Shown piece by piece: positions 9,152 to 17,534 of a stretch of 23,184 nt of DNA (within the stretch, counting starts at the first letter, position 1; each line of letters starts with the position of its first letter). A model generated the notes under the pieces. The model was not told where the DNA came from, made no database searches, and saw only the letters and a list, made by a program, of their open reading frames with translations. Both the position numbers and the translations under genes were made by a program. Source of the stretch: JAAAPF01 sp964481035 (GTDB lineage: Bacteria > Pseudomonadota > Alphaproteobacteria > Geminicoccales > Geminicoccaceae); the NCBI GenBank assembly GCA_964481035.1, contig CAYZSE010000039.1, forward strand, positions 1 through 23,184. The letters are read 5' to 3'.

Positions 9152-9925
9152 TCAGCTCGAGAAAAAGACCTCGGTCACGAAATAGTTGGCGGTGAGGATG
9201 AGGATCGAGGCGGTCACCACCGCCCGCGTCGTCGCCACGCCCACGCCCTGCGCCCCGCGCTCGGAGTTGAAGCCGTGGTAGCAGCCCATGAGCGCGACGA
9301 TGAAGCCGAAGACGGCGGCCTTGACCAGGCCCGAGACGACGTCCTCGGTCTCGAGGTACTGGAAGGTGCTGTTGAGGTACTCGACCGAGCCGAAACCCAG
9401 CTTGAGCGTCGCGACCAGGTAGCCGCCCATCACGCCGATGCAGTTGGCGACGACGACCAGGAGCGGCAGCATCAAGAGGCCGCCGACGAGCCGCGGCATG
9501 ATGAGGAAGCGGTAGGGGTCGGTCGAGAGGGTCGTCAGCGCGTCGATCTGCTCGGTCACCCGCATCGTGCCGAGCTCGGCCGCCATCGCGGCGCCGACCC
9601 GGCCCGCGACCATCAGGCCGGCGAGCACCGGGCCCAGCTCGCGGACGATCGAGAGGACGACGATCGTGGCGATGGCGCTCTCCGCCTCGAAGCGTTGGAA
9701 GCCCGTGTAGCTCTGCAGCGCCAGCACCATGCCGGTGAAGATGGCGGTGAGGCCCACGACCGGCAGCGAGTAGTAGCCGATATCCAGGAACTGGCGCAGG
9801 TACTGGCGCGGAAAGTAGGGCGGCAGCAGACCGCGGCCGAGCGCGCGGAGCGTGAACCCCGCGAGCCCGCCGAGCGACCCGCACAGACCCAAGACCCCGG
9901 CCCCGGTCAGCCTGAGGGGGTTCAC
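9152..9925 (-). CDS. mlaE: MlaE-type lipid ABC transporter permease
   Basis: This 257-residue permease of the MlaE/YrbE family has several hydrophobic segments and the family signature around residues 92-130: SIVRELGPVLAGLMVAGRVG followed by AAMAAELGTMRVTEQIDAL. It partners the adjacent MlaF ATPase to move glycerophospholipids across the envelope and keep outer-membrane asymmetry. The start is GTG at 9925, overlapping the alr stop as GTGA, so its translation is likely coupled to alr. The N-terminal 40 residues include an amphipathic interface helix region, as in other MlaE proteins. Confidence 0.92.
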   Translation of the reverse strand: MNPLRLTGAGVLGLCGSLGGLAGFTLRALGRGLLPPYFPRQYLRQFLDIGYYSLPVVGLTAIFTGMVLALQSYTGFQRFEAESAIATIVVLSIVRELGPVLAGLMVAGRVGAAMAAELGTMRVTEQIDALTTLSTDPYRFLIMPRLVGGLLMLPLLVVVANCIGVMGGYLVATLKLGFGSVEYLNSTFQYLETEDVVSGLVKAAVFGFIVALMGCYHGFNSERGAQGVGVATTRAVVTASILILTANYFVTEVFFSS

Positions 9926-11004
9926 TCCAGCTCGCCTCCGACATAGCGGCGCTCGACCCGCGAGCCCAAGCGGACGAGCACCTCGTAAGGGATGGTGCCG
10001 GCGTCCCGGGCGAGCCGGTCGACACCGTCATCGCCCCAGATCAGCGCCGCCCTCGCACCCTCGCACGCGGCCTCGCGCGGAACGGCGGTGACGTCCAGGC
10101 CCAGCAGGTCCATCGACACGCGGCCGGCATAGGGAACCTCGACGCCGGCGAGAGAGGCTGTAGCCCGGTTGCCGGTGCATCTCAAGAGACCGTCGGCGTA
10201 GCCGATGGCGAGCGTCGCGATCCGCGCGCCCGCCGCCGCGCGGTAGGTGGCGCCGTAGCCGACCGCGGCCTCGCCCTCGACCTCGTGGACCTGGAGGACG
10301 ACGGCGTCGAGCTCGACCACGGGCGCCATCGGGTTGGGCCGGCCGGACTGCGGGTTGCCGCCGTAGAGCGCGATCCCCGGCCGGCAGAGGTCGTAGTGGA
10401 AGGGACGCCCGTGGAACATGCCGGCGGAGTTGGCGAGGCTCGACGGCACGCCGGGCAGGAGGCGGCGCGCCTCCTCGAAGCGTGCCCGCTGCGCCTCGCT
10501 GAAGACCGCATCGGGCGCGTCGGCGCAGGCGAGATGGGAGACGAGCCACTCGACCTCCAGCCGCGCGAGCGCGTCGCCCAGACCTTCGAGCCCCGCGATC
10601 GGCACGCCGAGCCGGGTCATGCCGGTATCGACCTGCAGCGCCGCCGGCAGCCGCCTTTGCCCAGCGCGCTCGGCATAGGCGCGCACTTGCGCGGCAGTAT
10701 TGAGCACGGGCCGTATCCGCGGATGATCGAAACCGTCGGCGGCCTCCGGCGCGAAACCCCCGAGCACGTAGATGGCCGCATCCGGCACGAGCGCCGCGAG
10801 CGCGTGCGCCTCCTCGACGTCGGCGACGAAGAAGCGCCGGGCGCCGGCCCGCCGCAGCGCGCGGGCCACCGGCCCGAGGCCGAGCCCGTAGCCGTCGGCC
10901 TTGACCACGGCCGCCACCTCGGCGGTGGGCGCGAGCGCACGGAGCCGGCGGTAGTTCGCGGCGAGTGCGGCGAGGTCGACGGTGAGCCGCGGCCGCGCGC
11001 TCAA
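9922..11004 (-). CDS. alr: Alanine racemase
   Basis: This 360-residue PLP enzyme interconverts L- and D-alanine and feeds peptidoglycan synthesis. The N-terminal TIM barrel carries the PLP lysine K35 in VVKADGYGLG. Substrate and cofactor contacts follow in DTGMTRLG (126-133) and CRPGIALYG (207-215). The C-terminal beta domain provides the opposing-subunit catalytic tyrosine in GYGATY (Y250) and a GRVSMDLLGLDV block. The start is TTG at 11004, overlapping the dnaB stop as TTGA; it places the lysine at the usual distance from the N-terminus. Coupling to dnaB with a weak TTG start would keep expression low. It is probably the biosynthetic (Alr) rather than a catabolic (DadX) enzyme, given the housekeeping context. 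Confidence 0.95.
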   Translation of the reverse strand: MSARPRLTVDLAALAANYRRLRALAPTAEVAAVVKADGYGLGLGPVARALRRAGARRFFVADVEEAHALAALVPDAAIYVLGGFAPEAADGFDHPRIRPVLNTAAQVRAYAERAGQRRLPAALQVDTGMTRLGVPIAGLEGLGDALARLEVEWLVSHLACADAPDAVFSEAQRARFEEARRLLPGVPSSLANSAGMFHGRPFHYDLCRPGIALYGGNPQSGRPNPMAPVVELDAVVLQVHEVEGEAAVGYGATYRAAAGARIATLAIGYADGLLRCTGNRATASLAGVEVPYAGRVSMDLLGLDVTAVPREAACEGARAALIWGDDGVDRLARDAGTIPYEVLVRLGSRVERRYVGGELE

Positions 11005-12533
11005 GGCGCCCCCAGGGCCGGCCCCCCGCCCGACCTGGGGTCGAGCTCGAAGTTGTAGAAGCGGCCGTAGTTGCTGTCGAACTGCAGCGTCACCGAGCCG
11101 ATCGGCCCGTTACGCTGCTTGGCGACGATGACCTCGGCCTTGTTGTGCATCTCGCCGCAGCGCTGCACCCACGCCTGGTAGCGCTTGGTGAAGTCCTCGG
11201 CCTTCTCGTTGTCGCGGGGCTTCGGCTCGCCGCGGCTCAGATAGTATTCCTCGCGGTAGAGGAACATCACCACATCCGCGTCCTGCTCGATCGTGCCGCT
11301 GTCCCTGAGGTCCGAGAGCTGCGGGCGCTTGTCCTCACGGGCCTCGACCTGCCGGGAGAGCTGGGAGAGTGCGAGGACCGGAACGTTGAGCTCCTTGGCG
11401 ATGGCCTTCAAGGTCATCGTGATCTCGCCGATCTCGAGCACGCGGTTCTGCTGGGCCTGGCGCGAGGTGCCGCGCAACAGCTGCAGGTAGTCGACGACGA
11501 TCAGCGAGAGGCCGTGGCGCCGCTTCATCCGCCGCGCCCGGGTCCGCACCGCGGCCACCGACAAGGCCGGCGTGTCGTCGATGTAGAGCGGCTGTCGCGC
11601 CAGCGCCTGGCTGGCCTCGACCAGCCGCTGCCAGTCGGCATCGCTCTCGATCCGCCCCTTCCTCAGGTCGTCCGAGCCGATTCGGCTCTCCGCCGACAAG
11701 AGGCGCATGGCGAGCTGCTCGGCCGACATCTCCAGCGAGAAGACGGCGACCGGATAGTGCTCGGGCTCGCCTGCGGAGGCGTCACCTCGGCGCAGCGCGG
11801 CGGCGTTGGCCGCCATGGTGACGGCGAGCGCCGTCTTGCCCATCGACGGGCGGGCCGCGAGGATCACGAGGTCCGATGGCTGCAGGCCGCCGAGCTTCTC
11901 GTCGATGCCTGTGAGCATCGTCGGCACGCCCGTGACCTTGCCCGCCTTGTGATAGGCGGTCTCGACCAGCTTGATCGTGTTGGTCAGCACCGTCGGGAAG
12001 GGCTTGAAGTCGCCGTCGACCTCGCCCTCTTGAGCGAGCGCGAAGAGCTTGGCCTCGGTCTGCTCGACCAGCTCGCGCCCACTCTCGTCGGCGCTCGGAT
12101 CGTAGGCCCGATTGACCGTCTCCTCGCCGACGTGGATGAGGCCGCGCTTGAGGGCGAGATCGAAGATGACGCGCGCGTAGTGCTCGGCGTTGATGATCGA
12201 TTCGGCGGCCCGGGCGAGGCTCGCGAGGTAGGCGCCGCCGTCGACCTCCTTGAGCGTCTCGTCCTCGTCGAAGAGGCGCCTGAGCGTCACCGGATCGGCG
12301 AGCCGGCCGTCGGCGACACGCCGGGCGATCGCCTCGAACATGCGCGCGTGCACGGGCTCGTAGAAATGCTCCGCGCGAAGGAAATGCGCGACCCGGTGGT
12401 AGGCCTCGTTGTTGACGAGGATCGCGCCCAGGAGCGCCTGCTCGGCCTCGAGCGCATGGGGCTGAACGCGAAAGCCGGTCGGCGCCTCCTGGAGGCCCGC
12501 GGCGGTCGATGTCGTGGCAAGGTCGTTGTCCAT
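11001..12533 (-). CDS. dnaB: Replicative DNA helicase DnaB
   Basis: This 510-residue hexameric helicase unwinds DNA at the replication fork. The N-terminal DnaB_N domain covers about 25-125 (PHALEAEQALLGAIL), followed by a linker. The RecA-like motor has Walker A ARPSMGKT (227-234), Walker B LIVVDYLQLL, and the DLRDSGTIEQDADVVMFLYR block with the arginine finger region near the end. Start ATG at 12533. In many alphaproteobacteria dnaB follows rpsF-rpsR-rplI; here the ribosomal genes are not adjacent and mmcB diverges instead, so dnaB appears to head the operon. The 94 bases to mmcB must hold its promoter, though I cannot point to a strong one. Confidence 0.96.
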   Translation of the reverse strand: MDNDLATTSTAAGLQEAPTGFRVQPHALEAEQALLGAILVNNEAYHRVAHFLRAEHFYEPVHARMFEAIARRVADGRLADPVTLRRLFDEDETLKEVDGGAYLASLARAAESIINAEHYARVIFDLALKRGLIHVGEETVNRAYDPSADESGRELVEQTEAKLFALAQEGEVDGDFKPFPTVLTNTIKLVETAYHKAGKVTGVPTMLTGIDEKLGGLQPSDLVILAARPSMGKTALAVTMAANAAALRRGDASAGEPEHYPVAVFSLEMSAEQLAMRLLSAESRIGSDDLRKGRIESDADWQRLVEASQALARQPLYIDDTPALSVAAVRTRARRMKRRHGLSLIVVDYLQLLRGTSRQAQQNRVLEIGEITMTLKAIAKELNVPVLALSQLSRQVEAREDKRPQLSDLRDSGTIEQDADVVMFLYREEYYLSRGEPKPRDNEKAEDFTKRYQAWVQRCGEMHNKAEVIVAKQRNGPIGSVTLQFDSNYGRFYNFELDPRSGGGPALGAP

Positions 12534-12627
12534 GGCCCGAAGCTAGCAAGTCCAGGCCCGGCGCGCTAAGCCCCCGCGTGCGTCAGCGTCGCAATGAGCA
12601 GGGGATGCCGCGGTGGACGAGGTGGGG

Positions 12628-13080
12628 ATGAGCGACCCGGGGCTGGCGGTGGCGGACCGCGCGCCGCGGATCCGGCGCGGGGTGAGCCGGCACTTCGCGC
12701 GGCTCGGAGCGGCGGTCCTGACCGAGATGCCGCTCGCCAACCGGCGGCGCGCCGACGTCGTGGCGCTGGCGCCCGACGGCGCCGTCGCCATCGTCGAGAT
12801 CAAGTCGGGGATGGCCGACCTCCGCGCCGACCGTAAATGGAGCGGCTATCGCGAATTCTGCGATCGCCTCTACTTTGCGGTCGACGCCGATTTCCCGCGG
12901 GCGCGGCTCCCCGAGGGGACGGGCGTCGTCGTTGCCGACGGCTTCGACGGGCTGATCGTGCGCGAAGCGCCGTGCCACCCGCTCGTCGCGGCCCGACGCA
13001 AGGCCGTGACGTTGCGCTTCGCGCGGCTCGCGGCGGCGCGGCTGCTCGGCGTGGTCGACCCGGACGCGACTGCGCCCTGA
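12628..13080 (+). CDS. MmcB family DNA repair protein
   Basis: This 150-residue protein resembles the alphaproteobacterial MmcB family, linked to DNA repair (mitomycin C resistance) in Caulobacter. The core resembles a PD-(D/E)xK nuclease: a TEMPLANRRRADVVAL block with D43, then IVEIKSG with E57 and K59, then a conserved DLRADRKWSGYREFCDRLYF block. Start ATG at 12628 is favoured by a GAGG five bases upstream; an alternative GTG at 12613 would add five residues. It is transcribed away from dnaB and converges on ppx. I saw no GTTC-spaced alphaproteobacterial LexA box upstream, so SOS control is not supported by the sequence. Confidence 0.85.
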   Translation: MSDPGLAVADRAPRIRRGVSRHFARLGAAVLTEMPLANRRRADVVALAPDGAVAIVEIKSGMADLRADRKWSGYREFCDRLYFAVDADFPRARLPEGTGVVVADGFDGLIVREAPCHPLVAARRKAVTLRFARLAAARLLGVVDPDATAP

Positions 13081-13109
13081 GCGGCCCGCCGCCGCCCGGT
13101 CGGGCCTCC

Positions 13110-14639
13110 TCAGCTCGCGTCGAGGGCGCGTTTCGGCTGGTCACGGGGCCGATCGTGGGCGACCTCGACGCGGGACAGCGCCAGAGCCTTGGCGAGCACG
13201 GCGAGACGCCGCTCGACGGTGTCGCCCGGCGGCAGCGAGCCGTCGTCGGGGAGCACCAGGCGCAGGCAGTCGTCGTCCCGCTCGACGTGGCTCGTCGCCA
13301 GCAGGTGAGCCGTCGCGCCCGACAGCCGGTAGGCGACCTGCAGCGCGTGCCCGAGCGCGAGCGCCCGCTCGGCCGCGGCACCGGCGAGGCCCATCGCCTC
13401 GCGGGCGAGCGGGGTTTCGAGGCGGCCGCGATAGCGGGCGTAGACGGCGAGCGCGAGCCACGCCCGTGCCGCGTGATCGAGGCCGGGAAGCGGCAGATGC
13501 AGGACCCGGTCGAGGGCGTAGTCGTGGCGATAATCGGGATGCGTCGACCAGGCGACGTCGGACAGGTGACAGGCGGCGACGCGCAGGCGTCGATCCAGCA
13601 CGCTCTCGTCGAGCCCGAGGCCCTCCGTCCACGTCACCAGTTCGGCGCCGACACCGCCGAACCGGCTCTCGATGCGACCGTAGCGCTCGGCCATCTCGAG
13701 GAGCGGGTCGCGGGCACGCGTCGCCGTGTCGAGCTTGGCGAAGAGCCGGCCCTCGCGTACCCCGCTCGCGCTGAACACCACCCGGGCGGGCCGCAGCGCG
13801 CGCAGCGTCGCCGCGAGGACCAGCGCCGCCGCGGGCAGGGCCTCCTGGCGGCGCTTGGAGACGCGCTCGAGGTCCGCCGCGCCGAGCCGGGTGCGCCGGC
13901 TCGCGAGCTCGGCGAGCTGGAGCGCGACCGCACCCTCCAGGGCGAAGCCGTCGACGACCTCGAAGCCGCGCTGCAGCCGGGCCATCGCGAGCTTGGCGAA
14001 GGCCCGCCAGGCGCCGCCGACCGCATAGAAGGTGCGGCCGTCGAGGTCGGCCGGGAACTCGGCGGCGAGGCGGCGTTCGATCTCGCCGGCCAGTGACTTG
14101 CGCGAGCCCTTGCGGCCGTTCAGGCGGAACGGGCCGAACGGAAAGCTGCCGGCGCGTCCGACGCGGCCGGCATCGACCTCGGCGAGCTCCAGGCTGCCGC
14201 CGCCGAGGTCGCCGACGACGCCGGCCGCGTCGGGGAAATGGCTCAGCACGCCGAGCGCCGCGAAGCGGCCCTCGTCCTCGCCCGTGAGCACGTCGACCTT
14301 GGTGGCGAAACGGCTCTCGATCTCGGCGACGAACACGGGGCCGTTAGCGGCGGCTCGGACCGCCTCGGTGGCGAAGACGTCGAGCGTCCGCAGGCCCATG
14401 CCCTCGGCGAGGGCGAAAAAACGCCCGAGCGCCTCGAACGTCACCTCCGTCTCGGCGGCACCGAGGTTGCCGTCGATCTGCAGGCCGCGGCCGAGCCCGC
14501 ACATCACCTTCTCGTTGAACTTGACCATCGGTGCGCGGACGATGCCGTCGTAGACGACGAAACGCACCGAGTTCGAGCCGATGTCGATCAGCCCGACCTG
14601 ACGGGCGTCGGTGGCCCGCCGGGCGTGCACGGGGGGCAT
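13110..14639 (-). CDS. ppx: Ppx/GppA family exopolyphosphatase
   Basis: This 509-residue member of the sugar kinase/Hsp70/actin-fold phosphatases cleaves phosphate from polyphosphate ends, or pppGpp in some members. The ATPase-like motifs are visible: DIGSNSVRFVVYDG (19-32), EAVRAAANG, LTGEDEGRFAALGVL and the phosphate loop GDLGGGSLEL. The C-terminal 150-200 residues form the HD-like helical region usual in longer Ppx proteins, with HLSDVAWSTHPDYR and DRVLHLPLPGL blocks common in alphaproteobacteria. Start ATG at 14639 is 17 bases after the ppk stop, so the two form an operon in which the polymer-making and polymer-degrading enzymes are made together. Whether it prefers polyphosphate or pppGpp cannot be settled here; the neighbourhood favours polyphosphate. 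Confidence 0.93.
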   Translation of the reverse strand: MPPVHARRATDARQVGLIDIGSNSVRFVVYDGIVRAPMVKFNEKVMCGLGRGLQIDGNLGAAETEVTFEALGRFFALAEGMGLRTLDVFATEAVRAAANGPVFVAEIESRFATKVDVLTGEDEGRFAALGVLSHFPDAAGVVGDLGGGSLELAEVDAGRVGRAGSFPFGPFRLNGRKGSRKSLAGEIERRLAAEFPADLDGRTFYAVGGAWRAFAKLAMARLQRGFEVVDGFALEGAVALQLAELASRRTRLGAADLERVSKRRQEALPAAALVLAATLRALRPARVVFSASGVREGRLFAKLDTATRARDPLLEMAERYGRIESRFGGVGAELVTWTEGLGLDESVLDRRLRVAACHLSDVAWSTHPDYRHDYALDRVLHLPLPGLDHAARAWLALAVYARYRGRLETPLAREAMGLAGAAAERALALGHALQVAYRLSGATAHLLATSHVERDDDCLRLVLPDDGSLPPGDTVERRLAVLAKALALSRVEVAHDRPRDQPKRALDAS

Positions 14640-14656
14640 CGCGACGACGCGCCGGC

Positions 14657-16804
14657 TCAATCGTCGCCGATCCGCGCCGTGCGCGGAGCGCGTGGGCGCC
14701 GCAACGCCCGCCCCCGCCCGGACAGGCTCGGATTGGTCATGAAGAATGCGTGGAGGTTGAAGGGCTCGGAGTCGGTCGCGGGGGTCACGCGCCGGTAGTC
14801 GCCGGTCGTCCCGTCGAGCCACCAGCTCTGCGCGTCGTCCTTGAGGTTCGCCACCATGATCTGGTCCAGCACCTGCTCGTGCACCGTCGCGTTCTCGATC
14901 GGCACCAGCGTCTCGACCCGGCGATCGATATTGCGCGACATCCAGTCCGCCGAGCCGATGTAGACCTTCGCGGCGCGCGCCGGCAACCCGTGACCGTCGC
15001 CGAAGCAGTAGATCCGGCTGTGCTCCAAGAAGCGCCCGACGATGCTCTTGACGCGGATGTTCTCCGAGAGCCCCGCGATCCCGGGGCGCAAGCAGCAGAT
15101 GCCGCGCACGACCAGGTCGATCGCGACCCCGGCGGCGCTCGCGTCGTACAGCGCGTCGATGATCCCCTTGTCGACGAGGCTGTTCATCTTGGCCCAGATC
15201 CGGCCCTCGCGCCCGGCCCGAGCGTGCTCGGCTTCGGCGGCGATGAGGTCGAGGATCCGGCGACGCATGTGCAAGGGTGCCAGGATGACCTTGGAGAGCT
15301 CCCGCGGCTCGGCGTAGCCGGTCATGAAGTTGAAGATTCGCGCTGCGTCCGAGCCCAGCACCGGATCGCAGGTGAAGAACGAGAGGTCGGTGTAGATCCG
15401 CGCCGTCACCGGGTGGTAGTTGCCGGTGCCGAAGTGCACGTAGGACTTGAGGCGCCCCGCCTCGCGGCGGACGACCATGGTGATCTTGGCGTGCGTCTTG
15501 AGCTCGATGAAGCCGTAGACGACCTGAACGCCCGCGCGCTCGAGGTCGCGGGCCCAGCGGATGTTCTTCTCCTCGTCGAAACGCGCCTTGAGCTCGACCA
15601 GCGCCGTCACCGACTTGCCGGCTTCGGCCGCCTCGCACATGGCGGCGACGATCGGGCTGTTGTCGCTCGTGCGGTAGAGCGTGCCCTTGATGGCGACGGT
15701 GTCGGGGTCGGCCGCCGCCTGGCGGAGGAACTGGACGACGACGTCGAACGATTCGTACGGATGGTGGACCACGAAGTCCTTGGCGCTGATCGCCGCGAAG
15801 CAGTCGCCGCCGTAGTCGCGGATGCGCTCGGGAAAGCGCGGCGTCAGCGGCTCGAACTGCAGCTCCGGGCGGTCGCCGACGATCATCTGCTTGACGTCGC
15901 CGAGACCGAGCGGCAGGCGCAGCGGCGCGACGTCGGCGGCGTCCGCGCCGAGCTCGACGGCGAGAAAGCGCCGCAGCTCCTCGGGCATGTCGGCGTCGAC
16001 CTCGAGCCTGATGACCTCGCCGCGCCGGCGTCGTTGCAGGGCCAGCTCGAAGACCCGCATGAGGTCCTCGGCCTCCTCCTCGATCTCGATGTCGCTGTCG
16101 CGAATGACGCGGAACGCACCCCGAGCCAGGACCTCGAAGCCGGGAAACAGGCGGTCGACGAACAGCCCGATGACCTTCTCGACCGCCATGAAGCGGATGG
16201 CGTCGCCGGGCAGGCGGACCATGCGATCGAGCTTGCCGGGGACGAGGATCAGGCCGCGCCGCGCGTCCTTGTCGGTGCGGAACCGGAAGACCAGGCCGAA
16301 CCCCTGATTGCCGACGAAGGGGAAGGGATGGGCCGGGTCGACCGCGATCGGTGAGAGCACCGGATAGATCTCGTCCTCGAAGTGGGCCTCGAGCCAGGCC
16401 CGATCGGCGTCGTCGAGCTCGCCAGCATCGACCGCGCCGATGCCTTCGGCGCGTAGCCGCGTCTCCAGCTCGTGCCAGCACAGCTCCTGGCGCCGGTTGA
16501 TGTCCTGCAGGTGCTCGGCAATGGCGGCGAGCTGCTGCTCCGGCGTGCGCCCGTCGAGGCTGGGAACGGCGACGCCGTTCTCGACCAGGTCCTTGAGGCC
16601 GGCGACCCGCACCATGTTGAACTCGTCGAGATTGGTCGCCGAGATCGAGAGGAAGCGCAGGCGCTCCAAGAGCGGATGGCGGGGGTTCGAGGCCTCCTCC
16701 AGAACGCGGTCGTTGAAGCGCAGCCAGGAAAGCTCGCGGTTCAGATACCTCTCGCCGGCCGGGGCCTCGCTCGCCGCGATGTCGTTCGCTTCCGCTCGAT
16801 CCAT
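14657..16804 (-). CDS. ppk1: Polyphosphate kinase 1
   Basis: This 715-residue enzyme polymerises the ATP gamma-phosphate into inorganic polyphosphate. The N domain starts with RYLNRELSWLRFNDRVLEEA (19-38), which is highly diagnostic; the head domain covers about 120-320. The first catalytic domain has the phosphorylated histidine in KTHAKI (H438), and the YVHFGTGNYHP block (455-465) follows. The second domain has CCLRPGIAGLSENIRVKSIV and the FLEHSRIY block. Length is normal. Start ATG at 16804; the gene diverges from sixA across 90 bases. It is co-transcribed with ppx. Confidence 0.97.
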   Translation of the reverse strand: MDRAEANDIAASEAPAGERYLNRELSWLRFNDRVLEEASNPRHPLLERLRFLSISATNLDEFNMVRVAGLKDLVENGVAVPSLDGRTPEQQLAAIAEHLQDINRRQELCWHELETRLRAEGIGAVDAGELDDADRAWLEAHFEDEIYPVLSPIAVDPAHPFPFVGNQGFGLVFRFRTDKDARRGLILVPGKLDRMVRLPGDAIRFMAVEKVIGLFVDRLFPGFEVLARGAFRVIRDSDIEIEEEAEDLMRVFELALQRRRRGEVIRLEVDADMPEELRRFLAVELGADAADVAPLRLPLGLGDVKQMIVGDRPELQFEPLTPRFPERIRDYGGDCFAAISAKDFVVHHPYESFDVVVQFLRQAAADPDTVAIKGTLYRTSDNSPIVAAMCEAAEAGKSVTALVELKARFDEEKNIRWARDLERAGVQVVYGFIELKTHAKITMVVRREAGRLKSYVHFGTGNYHPVTARIYTDLSFFTCDPVLGSDAARIFNFMTGYAEPRELSKVILAPLHMRRRILDLIAAEAEHARAGREGRIWAKMNSLVDKGIIDALYDASAAGVAIDLVVRGICCLRPGIAGLSENIRVKSIVGRFLEHSRIYCFGDGHGLPARAAKVYIGSADWMSRNIDRRVETLVPIENATVHEQVLDQIMVANLKDDAQSWWLDGTTGDYRRVTPATDSEPFNLHAFFMTNPSLSGRGRALRRPRAPRTARIGDD

Positions 16805-16827
16805 GTTCTCTCGTCGCGCCGCTGCGG

Positions 16828-16859
16828 TTGACGCCCCACGCCGGCGCGCATGCTACGAC
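16828..16859 (+). promoter_or_regulatory. Possible promoter of the sixA-like gene
   Basis: TTGACGC at 16828-16834 followed by GCTACGAC at 16852-16859 resembles the alphaproteobacterial housekeeping pattern (TTGACG / GCTANAWC), but with a spacer on the long side. It lies between the divergent ppk and sixA starts, 35 bases before the sixA ATG. Confidence 0.35.
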
Positions 16860-16894
16860 CGCAACGGGATCGCTGCCAAGCATGGGAGATCGCC

Positions 16895-17440
16895 ATGGCC
16901 GCCTTTCATCCGCCTCGCCGGCTGGTGCTGCTGCGTCACGCCAAATCGAGCTGGGAGAGCGATGCCGAACGCGATTTCGATCGCCCGCTCGCAGCGCGCG
17001 GCGCCAGAGCCGCGCCGGCGATGGCGTCGCTGCTGGTCGAGCGCGATCTGCTGCCCGAATGGGTCCTCTGCTCCCCGGCCCTGCGCACCCGGCAAACCTG
17101 GGCGCACGTCCGACCGCTGCTCGACCTGCCGCCGGTCGAGGTGTTCGATCCGGCCCTCTACCTCGCTTCCGCGCGCACCCTTCTGCAGCGGATCGAGGAG
17201 ACGCCAGGGCGGATCTCGACCGTTTGGCTGATCGGCCACAATCCGGGGTTGAAGGATCTCGCAGCCGAGCTGGCAGCCGCGGCGGACACCGCCGTGGGCG
17301 AGGCGGTCGCGCAGAAGTTCCCCACTGCGGCGGTCCTCGCCCTGGCCTTCGACGCCCCCGATTGGCCGGCGATCGGCAGCTCGACGGGCGCGCTTCTGGC
17401 GTGGCGCACGCCGAAAGGCCAAGAACCTCGCGAATTCTAG
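16895..17440 (+). CDS. SixA-like histidine phosphatase family protein
   Basis: This 181-residue member of the histidine phosphatase (phosphoglycerate-mutase-like) superfamily has the catalytic LVLLRHAKSSW block with R14-H15-A16 and a second catalytic histidine H115 in IGHNPGL. It also has SPALRTRQTW (60-69), typical of the small SixA/YkfP branch. SixA proteins remove phosphate from histidines of phosphotransfer proteins; other members act on small phospho-compounds. Start ATG at 16895 has GGGAG eight bases upstream and begins just before the catalytic block. It diverges from ppk, so a link to phosphate or polyphosphate handling is possible, but that is inferred only from position. Confidence 0.88.
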   Translation: MAAFHPPRRLVLLRHAKSSWESDAERDFDRPLAARGARAAPAMASLLVERDLLPEWVLCSPALRTRQTWAHVRPLLDLPPVEVFDPALYLASARTLLQRIEETPGRISTVWLIGHNPGLKDLAAELAAAADTAVGEAVAQKFPTAAVLALAFDAPDWPAIGSSTGALLAWRTPKGQEPREF

Positions 17441-17445
17441 GAAAA

Positions 17446-17461
17446 GATGAAATACTTCATC
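17446..17461. repeat. Short AT-rich inverted repeat upstream of the EAL gene
   Basis: GATGAA-ATAC-TTCATC, a perfect 6-bp inverted repeat just after the sixA stop and 74 bases before the EAL gene start. It is AT-rich in GC-rich surroundings and could be an operator or a weak hairpin. No T-run follows, so it is not a normal terminator. Confidence 0.3.
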
Positions 17462-17534
17462 GGTCATTTACACCTGGGGGGTAGATCTCGAGGGGCGCCG
17501 CGGACGGGCCGCGGTCATCCTCGCCGGAGCTGAG

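Noticed and set aside
13083..13106. GGCCCG/CGGGCC inverted repeat between convergent mmcB and ppx
   Set aside because: Only 6 bp with a 12-base loop and no T-run; such matches are frequent in GC-rich DNA.
14531..16354. A 607-codon plus-strand open frame opposite ppk
   Set aside because: It lies antisense to ppk, whose motifs are unambiguous; its composition (Asp/Val/Arg/Glu/His repeats) mirrors the codon pattern of the sense gene.
14640..16883. An in-frame upstream extension of ppx to more than 1200 codons
   Set aside because: The extension is an out-of-frame shadow of ppk on the same strand; ppx has a good ATG at 14639 just before its first motif.
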